Positions 10,440-25,600 of a stretch of DNA of 64,000 nucleotides are shown here, piece after piece. Location: assembly GCF_017573505.1 (NCBI RefSeq), contig NZ_JAGEOJ010000033.1, positions 1-64,000 of the forward strand, read 5' to 3'. How positions within the stretch are numbered: position 1 is the first letter of the stretch; every line of letters begins with the position of its first letter. The position numbers and the translations under genes were made by a program. Source of the DNA: Actinomadura barringtoniae (GTDB taxonomy: Bacteria > Actinomycetota > Actinomycetes > Streptosporangiales > Streptosporangiaceae). Below the pieces are notes generated by a model that was not told the DNA's origin, searched no databases, and worked only from the letters and a program-made list of their open reading frames with translations.

Positions 10440-13400
10440 TCCCCCTCTCGCACGGCCAGCGCCGGTTGTGGTTCCTCAGCCAGGACGACGACTCGGGTGC
10501 GCTGTACAACAGCCCGGTCGCGGTCCGGCTCACAGGCGGGCTCGATGTCGACGCGCTGAGCCGCGCTCTCCGGGACGTCCTTGAGCGCCACGAGGTGCTG
10601 CGCACCACGTTCCCGGCGTTCCAGGGCGAACCGGAGCAGGAGATCCACGAGCCCGGCACCCTCGACTGGCGGCTCGACGTCGAACGGTCGGCGGCCGGCG
10701 AACTCGCCGCCCGCTTCGAGGAGATCGTCCGCCGGCCGTTCGACCTCGCGACGGACCTCCCGATCCGGGCCGTCCTGTTCGATCTCGGCGACGAGGAGTT
10801 CGTCCTGGTCGTGGTCGTTCACCACATCGCCGGCGACGGCTGGTCCATGGCGCCGCTCGGGCGGGACATCTCCCTCGCCTACGCCGCCCGCCGCGAGGGC
10901 CGGGCGCCGGACTGGGCGCCGTTGCCGGTCCAGTACGCGGACTACGCCCTCTGGCAGCGTGAGCTCCTCGGGGACGACGGCGACCCGGAGTCACTGATCG
11001 GGCAGCAGATCGGCTACTGGAGGCGACAGCTGGCCGGTGCACCCGAGGAACTCGACCTGCCCGCCGACCGTCCACGGCCGGGCGCCCCGAGCCGGCTGGG
11101 CCACTCCGTGGCCTTCCAGGTACCGGCGGCGGTGCACGCCCGGCTCGCCGCCGTGGCCCGCTCCACCGGAGCGACGCCGTTCATGGTCGCTTACGGCGCG
11201 CTCGCGGCGCTGCTCGTGAAAGTAGGTGCCGGCGCGGACATCGTGATCGGTACCGCCGTCGCCGGCCGTACCGACTCCGGGCTCGACGATCTGGTGGGCT
11301 TCTTCGTCAACACGCTCGCGCTGCGCACGGACCTGTCCGGCGACCCGGCTTTCAGGGAGATCCTGGCGAGGGTCCGCGAGGCGGGGCTGGAGGCGTTCGC
11401 TCACCAGGACGTCCCCTTCGAACGGGTGGTGGAGGAGCTGGCGCCGAGCCGAGTCCGCGGCCGGCACCCCTTGTTCCAGGTCATGCTCACCGTGCAGAAC
11501 ACCGGACGGGCGGCGCTGGCCCTGCCCGGGGTCTCCGCCTCAGCCCCACCGTCGACCGGACGAGCCGCCCCGACGGCGGCCAAGTTCGACCTGGACGTCC
11601 TTGTCTCAGAGGTCTTCGACGCGAACGGCGCTCCCGCCGGTCTACGCGGAACCCTGGTCGGCTCGGCCGATCGTTTCGACCGGTCGAGTGTCGACCGGCT
11701 CGCCGACCGGCTGACACGGATGTTCCAGGCGGTCGCGGAGGACCCGGAGGTTCCGCTCAGTCGGATCGAGGTCACGACGCCGTCCGAGCGGGAACTGGTG
11801 CTCAAGGACTGGAACCGGCCGCCCGCGGACCGGCCGCGATCGAGTTCGGCACCGGACGGACGGAGCGTCGTCGACCTCATCGACGACGTGGCGAGTCGAC
11901 GGCCGGACGGTGTCGCCGTCTCGGAACACGGTCGCGAGCTCTCCTTCGCCGAGCTGGCCGACCGCTCCGACCGGCTGGCCCGCCACCTGCTCGCGCTGGG
12001 TGTTCGGCCGGAGTCGGTCGTAGCGGTCGTTCTGGGGCGCGGAGCCGACCTCGTGGTGGCCATCCTCGCCGTTCTCAAGGCCGGTGGCACCTACCTGCCC
12101 GTCGACCCCGAGTACCCGGCCGGCCGCATCGGCCGCCTGCTCTCGGATTCCCGTCCCCTCGCCGTGCTCGCCGATCGGCCGTCGGCGGCGAACCTGGACG
12201 ACGTTCTGCGGGGTCCAGCGCTGGTGGTCGTTGACGAGCCCGAAGTCCGGGCGGCGGTGTCCGGGCGGCCGGGCGGCCCGGTTCGCGACGACGAGCGGGG
12301 CGGCCCGCTGGACGCCGACCGGGCGGCCTACGTCATGTACACGTCCGGCTCCACCGGCCGGCCCAAGGGGGTCGTCGTCACCCACGGCGGGCTGGCCAAT
12401 TACCTCAGCTGGGCCGCCTGGACCTACGGGATGTCGTCCGGCGACGCGGCGGTGTTGCACTCCTCGATTTCCTTCGACCTGACGGTCACGAGCCTCTTCG
12501 TGCCCCTGGTGGCGGGTGGCACCGTGGTGGCCAGCCGTCGCGGCGGGATCGACGGGCTGAGCGGGTTGCTGCGGAACCAAGGCGGCTTCGGTCTGGTGAA
12601 GATCGTGCCGGCTCACCTGCCCCTCCTGGGGGAACTGCTGGACCCCTCGGCGGCGGCCGGGGCGGCGGCCAGGTGGGTGGTCGGGGGAGAGGCACTGCCG
12701 CCGGGAACGGTGCGGGACTGGTTGAGCCGGGCACCGCGGTCGGTCGTGGTGAACGAGTACGGCCCCACCGAGACGGTCGTGGGGTGCTCGGCCTTCGAGG
12801 TCACGGCAGCAGATGCCGGCGACCTCGGAGAGGTGGTGCCGATCGGTCGGCCGATCGCGAACACCCGCGTCTACGTTCTCGACGAGCACTTGTCGCCGGC
12901 TCCGGTCGGCGTCGTCGGTGATCTCTATGTCGCCGGGGCCCAGGTCGCCCGGGGCTATCAGAACCTGCCCGGATCGACCGCGAGCCGTTTCGTCGCCTGC
13001 CCGTTCGCGGAGCCCGGTGAGCGGATGTACCGAACCGGGGACCGAGCCCGCTGGTCTGCCGCCGGGCAGCTGATGTACGCGGGCCGCGACGACGAGCAGA
13101 TCAAGATCCGCGGCTTCCGCATCGAGCCGGCCGAGGTGGAGGCCGAGCTGGTTCGCCTGCCGGAAGTGGAGCGAGCTCACGTCGTGGCCCGGGAGGACGC
13201 CGAGGGAAACCGGCGCCTGGTCGCCTACGTCGTTCTCGCCGCGCCTCACGACGTGGCCGCCTTGGCGGCCACGGAGGCCGAGCTGGTGAGCCGGCTGGCG
13301 AGCACGCTGCCCGGCCACCTGGTGCCCGCCAGAGTCGTCACCCTGGAAGAGTTTCCGCTCACTCCGAACGGCAAGCTGGACCGGGCCGCGCTGCCCGAAC

Positions 13401-13665
13401 CATCCACGGACGGGTCCTCAACCGAGAGGGTCGCCGAGGACCCGTTGCAGGCGCTTCTCTCACACCAGTTCGCCGAGGCACTCCGCCTCGACAGTTTCGG
13501 CGTGGACGACGACTTCTTCGCCCGGGGCGGGCACTCCCTGCTCGCCGTGGCCGTCGTCTCCAAGGTCGGGGCCCTGCTGGACGTCGCGCTGGAGATCGGC
13601 GATCTTTTCGACCACCCGACCGTCGCCCAGATGGCCGACCTCGTGCGCGAGCGGCAGTCGTCGGG
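10436..13665 (+). other. NRPS module 4: C - A(Asn) - T
   Basis: C domain with HHIAGDGWS. Pocket from FDLTVTS, LVKIVPAHL, VVGGEAL and NEYGPTETVVG gives DLTKVGEVGK, the same Asn-type signature as module 1. The T domain has ARGGHSLL in place of the usual (A/D/G)LGGHSLL. Confidence 0.85.
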
Positions 13666-16600
13666 ATCGCCCGGACCGGTCGTGCCGCCGCCGTCCACGC
13701 GCCCGGACCGGCTGCCGCTCTCGTTCGCCCAGCAACGTATCTGGTTCCTCGACCAGCTCGACGGGCCCGGATCGACCTACCTCATCCCAGTCGCGGTGCG
13801 GCTGACCGGTGTGCTGGACGAGCCGGCCCTGCAGGCGGCCTTCCGTGATGTCATCGATCGGCACGAGATCCTGCGCACCACCTTCCCGTCCTCCGGCGGC
13901 ACGCCCTACCAGGAGATCCGGACCGGCGACGGCTGGGAACTCGGCCACGAACGGGTCGAGGACGGCGCCGCCGGCCGGCTGACGGCCGCGGTCCGGCAGC
14001 TGTCCGTCGCCCCCTTCGACCTCGCGCGAGACCTCCCGATCCGGGCCACCCTCATGACCACCGGACCTGACGAGCACATCCTGGTCGTGGTCCTCCACCA
14101 CATCGCCGCCGACGGGTGGTCATGGGGGCCGCTCACTCGCGACCTCACCCAGGCCTACACCGCGCGGCGGAACGGCCGGGCACCGGACTGGCACGCGCTA
14201 CCGCTGCAGTACGCGGACCACGCGATCCGCCAGACGGCGCGATCGGAAGCCGGCGGCACCGCGCTGGAGCGGGACCTCGCCTACTGGCGAGAAGCACTGG
14301 ACGGCGTACCCGAGGAGCTCGTCCTGCCGTGGGACCGCCCCCGTCCGCCCGTGGCCGGCGAGCGCGGCCACCTCGTCGGATTCTCGGTATCCGCCGACCT
14401 GCACGAGCGACTCCAGGAGTTCGCCCGCGCAGAGGGCGCGACGCTCTTCATGGCGCTTCAGACGGGCTTCGGCATCCTGCTGTCCCGTCTCGGGGCCGGG
14501 TGCGACCTGCCCGTCGGCACTGTCATCGCCGGCCGGAACGAGAGCGACCTGGACGAGCTCGTCGGGTGTTTCGTCAACACGCTCGTGCTCCGGATGGATC
14601 TCTCCGGCGATCCGACGGTTCGCGAGGCGCTCACACGGGTCCGGACCACGGCGCTCGCCGCCTATGGTCACCAGCACGTTCCGTTCGAGCGGCTGGTCGA
14701 GGAGATGGCGCCCGCCCGCTCGCTGAGCCGGCATCCGCTGTTCCAGGTCATGCTCAGCCTGCAGAACACCGCAACGGGCGTGCCGCTCACGCTGCCGGGC
14801 CTTCGTGCCTCCGGCCTCGAGGGCGGCGACGGTCCGACGACCGTGAAGTTCGATCTCGATCTCACCTTCACCGAGACGCTGGACGCCGAGGGCGTACCGC
14901 AGGGGCTGCGGGGCAGCCTCGTCGCCACGGATGACCTGTTCGACCGGGCGAGCATCGAGAGGCTGGCGGCGCGTCTGGTCCAGGTGTTCGAGCTCATGAC
15001 GGCCGCACCCGACCAGCAGGTCGGCGGCATCGACGTTCTCGCGGCGGCCGAGAGGTCAGAGCTGGTCGAGTCCTGGAGCGGGGCAGGCCATCGGGTGACG
15101 AACGCCGAGCCTGTCCTTGAGCGCTTCGCCCGCCACGTCGCCGCGCTACCCCGGGCCGTGGCGGTGCGGGAGGGGCGGACGGAGGTCAGCTATGCGGAGC
15201 TGGACCGGCGCTCGTCCCAGATCGCCGACGACCTGCGCGCGCACGGCGTCGAGGAGGAAGACGTCGTCGCCCTTCAGCTGCCCCGCGGGATCGAGCTCGT
15301 GACCACACTGCTGGGCGTCCTCAAGGCGGGTGCCGCCTATCTGCCTCTGGACCCCGACTTGCCCGAGGGGCGCCTCGAGGCCGTCCTCCGGGACGCCACG
15401 CCCAGCCTCGTGCTCCGCACCGGATACGTGCTCCACGGGGCAGACGGCCGCCGGGCCGCGCCGGCGGGTGCCGGCGCCCCGCACCCGGCCGCCGCGGCCT
15501 ACATCGTCCACACATCCGGTTCGACCGGGCGGCCGAAAGGCGTGGTCGTCACCCATGCAGGTCTGGCCAACACCGCCGCGGCCCTTCGGCGGTTCGGCGT
15601 CACTGCGGGGTCGGTCGTGGCCCAGTTCGCGTCGCCGGGGTTCGACAACTTCGCCCTCGAATGGACCCTTGCGCTGACCACCGGGGCCACGCTCGTGATC
15701 GTCCCGCCCGACCGTCGGCTGGGCCCGGAACTAGCCGCCTTCCTTCGCACTGAGGGCGTCACGCACGCATCGCTTCCCCCTGCGGTCGTCGGCGGCCTGG
15801 ATCCCGTCCACCTACCGGACCTGCGGGTGCTCGAGGTCGGAGGCGAGGTCTGCGCGCCCGAGGTCGCCGCTCGCTGGTCTCGGGGCCGGACCCTGTTCAA
15901 CACCTACGGTCCGACCGAGACCACGGTCGACGCCACCGTCTGGCGCTGCCCACCGGACGACGCCACACCGGTCCGGATCGGCCGCCCCATCGCAGGTGCT
16001 CGCGTGTACGTCCTGGACGGCAGGCTCACCCCGGTGCCGCCCGGCGTCGTCGGTGACCTCTATGTCGCGGGCACAGGGGTCGCCCGCGGCTACCTCGGCC
16101 CGACGGCCCTCACCGCCGAGCGGTTCGTGGCCTGCCCCTGGGGATCGGGCGAACGCATGTACCGGACGGGCGACCGGGTCCGCTGGACCTCGGACGGGGA
16201 CCTGTTGTTCGCCGGGCGGGACGACGAACAGGTGAAGATCCGTGGGTTTCGGATCGAACTCGGTGAGATCCGGGCCGTGCTCGCCGGCCATCCGGAGGTC
16301 CGGCAGGCCGAGGTCGTGATCAGGGACGACGGCCTCGGCGGCACCCGTCCGGTGGGATACGTCGTGCTCGCCGAGAACGCCGGACCGCAGGTCACCCGTG
16401 GGGTCACCGATTTCCTCGCTGCCCGCCTGCCGGCTTACATGGTCCCGGCCGTCGTAGAACTGACCACGTTTCCCCTCACCGCCAACGGCAAGCTGGACAC
16501 TGCTGCGCTCCCGGCCCCGGACCGGCCGGAGGCCGGCCCGCGCCGCGCTCCTGCTAATCCCCGCGAAGCGGCGGTCTGCCAAGCCTTTGCGACCGTGCTC

Positions 16601-19600
16601 AGGCTGGCCGAGGTCGGCCCGGACGACAACTTCTTCGTCCTTGGAGGGCATTCGCTGCTCGCGGTCGTACTGATCGAGGAACTGGCCTCCGCGGGTCTGC
16701 GGGTCCCAGTCCGGGCGCTGTTCGAGTCGCCGACGCCGTCCCGCCTCGCCGCGGTCGCCGCGGCGACCGACCTCGGGAGGCTTGGCGGTGCGTCCGGATC
16801 CGTCCCGCAGGGCACCACGGAGCTCCGACCCGAGATGGTTCCCCTTGCGGGGCTCAGCGCCGCGGAACTGGACACGATCGCGAAGGGCGTCGAGGGAGGG
16901 GCCGCGAACGTCGCGGACGTCTACCCGCTGACGCCGCTCCAGGAAGGGATGCTGTTCCACCACCTCCTCGCACCCGGGCAGGACGACGCCTACGTCGGCC
17001 AGACCGTTGTCGAACTCGATTCCCGCGAGCGGTTGGAGGCCTTTCTCGACGCGCTTCGACAGGTGATCGCCCGGCACGACTCCTGCCGGAGCGCGATCGT
17101 CTGGAAGGAACTCCGCGAGCCCGTCCAGGTCGTGCTGCGGGTGGCCGACCTCCCGGTCATCGATGTACCCGTCGAGCCCGGAACGTCCGATCCCGCAGGT
17201 GATCTGGCCGCCCTGACCGGCTTCGCCATGGACCTCGCCCGCGCACCCCTCATGGACGTCCACACCGCCGCCCTCGGCGACGGGCGGTGGCTGGCGTTGA
17301 TCCGGCTGCACCACATCTTGCTCGACCACGCGGGCATCGAAGTGCTCCTCGCGGAGATCCGGGAGATCCTGGCCGGACGGAGTGACCACCTGCCCGAGCC
17401 CCTGCCGTTCCGCGACGTCGTCGCGCGGATCCGCTCGGCCGACCCAGCGCTCCGAGCCGCCCACGAGCGCTTCTTCGCGGACCTGCTGGGCGATTTCGAG
17501 GAGCCCACCACGCCGTACGGAGTCCAGGACGTGCGAGGCGACGGCGCCGACGCCGTGCGGGCCCACCAGGAGCTGCCCGGGGATCTCGCCGACCGGCTGC
17601 GAAAGGCAGCGCGGGACCTGGCGGTGAGCCCGGCCACCCTCTGGCATGTCGCCTGGTCGCGGGTGCTGGCCACGCTGAGCGGCCGTCGCGACGTCGTGTT
17701 CGGGACCGTGCTGCTCGGGCGCATGGACGCGGGGCCGGGTGCGGAACGCGCCCTCGGCCTGCTGATGAACACGTTGCCGGTGCGTGCCCGGCTGGACGGC
17801 ACCGACCTGCTGAGAACGATCGACGGGATGCGCCGTCAGCTCGCCGCCCTGGTGGAGCACGAGCACGCACCGCTCACCCTGGCCCAGCAGGCGAGCGGCG
17901 TGGCTCCGGAGCTTCCCCTGTTCACTTCGGTTCTGAATTACCGCTTCGGCTCGGCTCCTCTCGACGGTGACGCCCCGGACCCGCCCGCCGGCCTCCGGAC
18001 CGTCCTGGTCCGAGAACGGACGAACTATCCGCTCGTCGTCTCGATCGACGACGAGGAAGGGGGTTTCGCGATCAGCGTGGACGCCGTGCCGCCGGTACCG
18101 GCTCGCGACGTCGCAGACCTGACGGTGAACGCTGTCGCAAGCCTCATCGATGCACTCGAAGCCGCGCAGAGGACGGGAAGGAGCCGGCCGCCGGCGTTCC
18201 TGGACGTGCTGGGCGGCGAACGTAGGGTCCTGGACCGGTGGAACGACACCGCCCAGGAGTCGCCGTTCCGTTCTGTCATCGAGCAGTTCGACGCCGTCGT
18301 GGCCGCCGCCCCGGACGCACCCGCCGTGGTCTTCGAGGGACGGACGTTGTCGTTCGGTGAGCTGGACGCCCGCGCCAGGCGACTCGCTGCCCGGCTCACG
18401 CTGGAGCTCGACGGCGCCGAACCCGTGGTCGCGGTACTCCTGCCCCCGGGCCTGGACCTGGTGATCGGCCTGCTCGCCGTGCTCAGGGCGGGCGCGGCCT
18501 ACCTCCCGATCGAGCCTGAGTTCCCACCGCACCGGATTCGTGTGCTCATCGACGACATCGGGCCCTGCGCGGTGGTCACCACAGACGCGCTCGCCTCTCT
18601 GGGGGGCGACTCTCCCGTGGTCCTCGTCGAGGAGACGGCACCTGCCTCGGCCGAGCCCGCCCCTCGGCCTCTCCGGCCGGCGGGGGCTGCCTATGTCATG
18701 CACACGTCCGGCTCGACCGGGACGCCGAAGGGCGTTGTCATCACGCATGCCGCCCTGACCAACCATCTCGGCTGGATCCGGGACTGGTGCCCGATCGCCC
18801 CGGGGGACCGTGTCGTCTTCAAGGCGCCACCTGTGTTCGACGTCTCGATCCTGGAACTGTTCGCCCCCCTCACCACCGGAGCCACGGTGGTCGTCGCTCG
18901 GCCCGGCGGCCATCTGGACGCCCAGTACCTCGCCGAGCTGGTCCAGGAACAGGAGGTCAACGTCCTCTTCTTCGTTCCGACCCTCCTGGAGGCATTCCTC
19001 GACGAGCCGTCGGCTGCGGGCTGTTCGAGCCTTCGGCACGTGCTGTCGGGCGGCGAGACGCTGTCGCCGGCGCTCGTCGACCGCTTCGAGGCGACGTTCG
19101 GCGATCACGTCGCGCTGACCAACCTCTACGGCCCCACAGAGGTGACGGTCGACGCCACCGCCTGGCGGCTCGATCCCGGCCGAGAGCCCGGCACCCGCAA
19201 CGCCGTCCCCATCGGACGGCCCGTGACGAACACCCGGGCGTTCGTCCTCGACGAGCTGCTCTCGCCGGTGCCCGCCGGCGTCGTGGGCGACCTGTACCTG
19301 AGCGGCGTCCAGGTCGCCCGGGGGTACAGCGGGCGGCCCGGTCTGACCGCCCGGCGCTTCGTCGCCTGCCCCTTCGCCGCCGGTCAGGCCGCACCCGGAG
19401 AACGCATGTACGCGACTGGAGACCGAGCCCACTGGACTCCGGACGGCGAACTCGTCTTCACCGGACGCGAGGACGACCAGCAGAAACTGCGCGGGTATCG
19501 GATCGAGCCGGCCGAGATCGAGGCGGTACTCACCGCCCACGCCCTGGTCGAACGGGTCGCCGTCGTCCTGCGGAAGGACGACCCGGAAGGTCCGCGGCTC

Positions 19601-22600
19601 GTCGCCTACGTCGTGGCCTCGTCCGCGGCCGGCGAGATCCTGCCCGAGGAGTTGCGTGCGCTCGCGGCGGCCCGGCTGCCCCGGGCCTGGGTGCCCTCGG
19701 TCGTCATCGTCCTGGAGGCCATGCCACTCACCGTCGGGGGGAAGCTCGATCGTCGGGCGCTCCCGGTCCCCGCGGTCGCCGTCTCTCAGCGCGCCCACGG
19801 CCCGCAGGACACCCTGGAGGGGGTCGTGGCACAGCTGTTCGCCGAGGTGCTCCGGCGCCCCGAGGTCGGTGTGGACGATGACTTCTTCGCTCTCGGTGGC
19901 CACTCGTTGCTGGCCACCCGGCTGCTGTCGCGCGTGCGAACCGTCCTGCACGCCGAGCCGGCCCTCCGGGTGCTGTTCGAGGCACCGACGGTCCGTGGGT
20001 TCGCTCGCAGGCTGGGTGAGTCCACCGGCGAGGCCGCCACGCGGCCGGCCCTGACCCGCGGCCGGTATCCCGGGCCGGCGCCCATGTCGTCCGGCCAGCG
20101 CCGCCTCTGGTTCCTGGACAGGCTCGACGGCCCAGGCACGGCGTACACGATTCCCCTCGTGGTCTCCCTCGACGGCCCGCTCGACGGCGAGGCCCTCGCC
20201 ACCGCTTTCCGGGACGTACTGGTCCGCCATGAGGTGCTCCGTACCCTGCCCCTCGTCGTTGACGGGGAGCCCCATCAGAACGTGGTGCGCCCTGAGCAAC
20301 TGGACGTGCCCTTCGAGGCCGTCTCGCTGGAGGATGTCCCTGATTCGGAGCGCCGGGAGGCTCTGAACTCCGCGGTCCACCGGGCGGCCGGGCACGTTTT
20401 CGACCTCGCCACCGACCTGCCCGTCCGGGCCTGGCTGCTGCGGGCCACAGAGGAAGAGCACGTCCTGGTGGTCGTCGTGCATCACTTGGCCGCCGACGGC
20501 TGGTCGCTGAGCCCGCTCGGGCGCGACCTGTCCCGCGCCTACGTCGCACGCGCGGGCGGACGGGCACCGGAGTGGACGCCGCTGCCCGTCCAATACGCCG
20601 ACTATGCCGTCTGGCAGGCACAGGTGCTCGGCGATGGCGACGACGATCCGACCGGTCAGCTCGCCTTCTGGCGACGCCGGCTCGCGGGCGTCCCGCCCGA
20701 ACTGGACCTTCCCGCCGACCGGCCGCGACCGGCACTCGAGTCGCACCGCGGGCACGCCGTCCCGGTCACCGTGCCCGCCGACCTGCACCGCCGACTCCGT
20801 GCGATCGCCCTCGCCGAAGGCGTCACCGTGTTCATGGTGCTGCAGGCGGCCTTCGCCGCCCTCCTCACCCGTCTCGGAGCCGGCACCGACATCCTGATCG
20901 GGACGCCTGTGGCCGGACGCACCGACGAGCAACTCGACGACCTGGTCGGCTTCTTCGTCAACACCCTCACCCTCCGCACCGACCTCTCGGGCGAGCCGGA
21001 CTTTCGCGAACTGCTACGCCGGGTGCGGGAGACCGATCTGGGCGCGCACGCCCACCAGGACATCCCCTTCGAGCGACTGGTCGAGGAGCTGGCGCCCGAA
21101 CGCTCACTCGCCCGGCACCCGCTGTTCCAGGTCGTGCTCACCCTGCAGAACGTCGAGCCGGCCCTCCTGGACTTCCCAGGCGTCGCCGTCGCCGGTGTGC
21201 CCCTGGCGGAGGGACTGCCCGTCACCGCGCGATTCGACCTGGAAATGGCCCTCGGCGAGACCACGGCCGACGACGGTGGTCCAGCCGGCATCCGTGGAAC
21301 CCTGATCGGCTCGGCCGATCTGTTCGAGCCGCCTACCGTGGCCGATCTGGCCGGGCGGTTCGTCCGGCTGCTCGCGGCCGCCATCGACGAACCGGGGCGA
21401 CCCCTGGGGCGGCTCGACGTGCTCGCGCCGGGCGAACGCGAGGTAATGCTCGCGGCAGGCGGGGCCGGCCCGGCCCCCGCGCACCGGACGACCACCCTGG
21501 CGGACCGTTTCCAGGAGCAGGCGGACCAGGCTCCCGAGGCGGTCGCCGTCCTGGACGGGAGCCGCTTGCTCACCTACGGTGACCTGGACCTCCGGGCGAA
21601 CCGCCTTGCCCGTCGTCTCGTGCGGACCGGAGTCGGGCCCGACGCTCCGGTCGCGGTGGTGATGGAGCGCGGAGCCGAGCTGATCGTGGCCCTGCTCGCG
21701 GTGCTCAAGGCGGGTGGGCACTATGTGCCACTCGACGCCGCCTACCCGGCTGACCGCATCGACTATGTCCTCGCCGACGTCGCGCCCGCCACAGTTCTCG
21801 CCGACCAGGCCTGCGCCTCCCACCTGGCCGGCACCCGGGCTGGGTCGCTGCCGATGATCGTCGTCGACGAGCCGGACACGGTGGCCGGCCTCGCGGCCGA
21901 GGACGGCTCCCCGATCGGCGATTCCGAGCGGCTGGCACCGCTGCGGCCGGACCATCTGGCCTACGTCATCCACACATCGGGATCCACCGGCCGGCCCAAG
22001 GGCGTCGCGATCACCCACCGCAACGTCATCAGCCTGCTCGAGGCCGGCCGGGAGGCGTTCGCCCTCGGGCCCGCGGACACCTGGAGCTGGTTCCACTCCT
22101 ACGCCTTCGACTTCTCCGTCTGGGAGCTGTGGGGCGCGCTCCTCCACGGGGCCCGGGTGTCGGTCGTCCCCTACGTCGTCTCCCGGTCGCCGGAGAACTT
22201 CGTCGAACAGCTCGTCCGCGACCAGGTGACCGTCCTGAGCCAGACGCCGTCGGCGTTCTCCCAGCTGGCGGCCGAGCTCGGGCCCGAGATCTCGAGAGCC
22301 TCCCTCCGCCTTGTGATCTTCGGCGGTGAGGCGCTCGACCGGTCCCACCTGGAGGCCTGGCCCGTGCTTGCGGACGGCGTCGCCCCCCGCCTGGTCAACA
22401 TGTACGGCATCACCGAGACGACAGTGCATGTGACGCGCTGGGACGTCGACGCCGAACGGGTGCGATCGGGCGAGCCCCCCGGCATCGGGCCCGGCCTGCC
22501 CGGTACCCGAGTGCTCGTCCTCGACGGCGCGCTGCAGCCCGTCCCGGCCGGCGGAACCGGCGACATCTACGTCGTCGGACCCGGCCTGGCACGCGGGTAC

Positions 22601-25600
22601 GTGGGCCGGCCGGAGCTGACCGCCGAGCGGTTCGTCGCCTGCCCCTTCCCGGACCCCGACGGGAAGCCGGGAGGCCGCATGTACCGTAGCGGCGACCGCG
22701 GCCGGTGGACCGCGGACGGCCGCCTGCTGTACCGGGGCCGGGAGGACGACCAGGTGAAGATCCGGGGCTTCCGGATCGAGCCGGGGGAGATCCAGGCCGT
22801 GCTCGCCGCTCACCCTGCCGTCGCCGAGGCGGCGGTCGTGGTCCGAGAGGACGTCCCCGGCGACCGCAGGCTGACCGGCTACGTCGTCCCCGCCGACGGC
22901 GCCGGGGCGGAGCTGGACGAGGCGCTCCGCCGCCACACCGCCGGACGGCTGCCGGCCCACATGGTCCCGACGGCGTTCGTGGCGCTGGATCAGTTGCCAC
23001 TGACCGCCCACGGGAAGCTGGACCGGGCCGCTCTGCCTGCCCCGCGCACCGGGCCGGCGCCGTCCGGCCGCGGGCCGGCGGACGCCCGGGAGGAGGCCAT
23101 CGCTCAGTCCTTCGCCGACGTGCTCGGCCGCCCGTCGGTCGGGGTCGACGAGGACTTCTTCGCTCTCGGCGGCCACTCCATGCTGGCGGTCACGCTCGTC
23201 GAGCGGCTGCGGGCCCAGGGCGTGTCCCTGTCGGTGCGGGCGCTCTTCGAAACCCCCACCGTCGCAGGCCTGGCCGCGAGTTCGGGGCACGCGACGCTCC
23301 CCGTGCCGCCGAACCGTATCCCCGACGGCGCCGTCCGGCTCACACCGGACATGCTGCCCCTGGTCGACCTCACGCCGGAGGAACTCGACCGGATCGCCGC
23401 CCGGATCCCCGGTGGTGCCCCCAACGTCGCCGACCTTTATCCCCTCGCGCCGTTGCAGGAAGGAATCCTGTTCCATCACCTCCTCGCGGATGGAGCCGGC
23501 CCCGACGCCTACCTGACCCCGTTCCTCCTCGGATTCGACTCCCGGACTCGTCTGGACGCGTTCCTGGCCGCCCTGCAGCAGGTCGTCGACCGGCATGACA
23601 TCTGCCGCACCGCGGTGCTCTGGGAGGAAGCCGACGAGCCTGTGCAGGTCGTGCTGCGCCAGGCCCCCCTTCCGATCACCGAGGTGCCGCCGGCGAACTC
23701 GGATGTGCCCGGGGCCGACCCGCGGGCCCGCCTTCGCGCGGTCGCCGGTGGATGGATGGACGTCACCCGGGCCCCGCTCATCGATGTCCACGTCACCGCC
23801 GACGGCCACGAGAGCTGGCTGGCCCTGGTCCGGCTGCACCACCTGGCGCTCGACCACACCGGCATGGACGTCCTGCTCGACGAGATCCGCTCGATCCTGG
23901 CCGGCCGCCACGGCGACCTGCCCGCGCCGCTGCCATTCCGGGACTTCGTCGTCCAGGCGCGCGGAACCGAGGAGCGGACGGCCGGGCATGCCGCCTACTT
24001 CGCGGAACTCCTAGGTGACGTCGACGAGCCCACCGCGCCGTACGGCCTGCTCGACGTGCGAGGCGACGGCTCGGACGCCCGCACCGCCGACCGGTCGCTC
24101 GACCTCGACCTCTCCGCGCGTCTGCGGGCCGTGAGCAAGGCGGCGGGCGCCAGCCCGGCCACGGTGCTGCACGTCGCCTGGGCCCGGACTCTGAGCGCTC
24201 TGAGCGGGCAGCCTGACGTCGTCTTCGGCACCGTCCTGTTCGGCCGCATGGACGGCGGCGCCGGAGCGGATCGCGTGCTCGGCCTGTTCATGAACACCCT
24301 GCCCGTGCGGTTCCGAATCGACCAGGACGACGTGCTGACCTCCGTGGCTCGCATGCGCTCGCATCTGGCGGCCCTCCTGGAGCATGAGCACACCCCCCTG
24401 TCAGCGGCTCTGGGGGCCGGCCGACTGCCCGCCGACGTTCCACTGTTCACCACCCTTTTCAACGCGCGCCACTCCCCGCCCACCGGATCGGCGGCGTCCG
24501 GCACCGAAACCGCCGGCGAACCGCTCGCGGGCGTGCGGACCCTGGATGTCCACGAGCGCACGAATTATCCGATCAGCGTGTCGGTCGACGACGCAGGCCC
24601 GTCGGGAGGATTCGGCTGCACGGTCGACGCGGTCGCCCCTGCCGATCCCGACCTCATCGCCCGGATGTTCATCACGACCGTGGCCGCGATAGTCACGGCG
24701 CTGGAAAAGGCGGTGACTCAGCCGGAGACGGCGACAGCGCTGCGCGATGTCGCCGTCGTGTCCTCCGGCGAGCGAGACCGACTTCTGTGCCTCGGTTCCG
24801 GCTCGCCGCCAGATTCGGCCGCGCCGCCGGTCCTGTCGCTGGTCGCGGACGCCGTGGCCACCGCGCCCGGGGCCCCGGCCGTCTCAGGTCCCGCACGCTC
24901 TCTCACCTACGGAGAGCTGGCTGTGGAGGCCGGCCGCGTGGCCCGTCTCCTCACCACGCGGGGGATCGGCACGGACGCGATCGTAGGCGTCGCTCTGGAC
25001 CGCGGGCCCGACCTGATCGCCACCCTGCTGGGCATCCTGGCCGCCGGTGCCGCATACCTCCCGATCGATCCCGACCATCCCTCGGCCCGGCTGGGATTCG
25101 TGCTCGACGACGCCCGGCCGGTCATGGTCCTGACCTCCACGGCCCGGCTCCCCGCCTTGAGCGGACCGGCCGGTGGCCGTGTGCCGCTGGTCGCGATCGA
25201 CGAGCCGGGGACGCTCCCTGACGGCGAGGCCGGTGCCGGGCTTCCCGTGGCGGCGTGCCCGGACGCGAGTGCCGCCTACATCGTCTACACCTCTGGGTCG
25301 ACCGGGACCCCCAAGGCCGTCGTCGTCACCCAGGCCGGGCTGGCCAACACCGTGTCCGGGCTGTCCCGGTTCGGCGCCGGACCGGGATCACGGGTGGCGC
25401 AGTTCGCCTCCGCCACCTTCGACAACTTCGCCCTCGAGTGGACGCTGGCCCTCACCTCGGGCGCGGAGCTGGTCGTCGTGCCACCGGACGCTCGCGCCGG
25501 CGAGGACCTCGTCGCCGTCCTCACCGATCACGCCGTGACCCATGCGTCGCTGCCGCCAGCCGTCGTGGCCGACCTCGAACCGGGCGCGCTCCCCGCCGGT

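Noticed and set aside
15812..20932. 1706-residue open frame on - inside the NRPS region
   Set aside because: Antisense to well-conserved C, A and T domains; open only because of G/C-ending codons.
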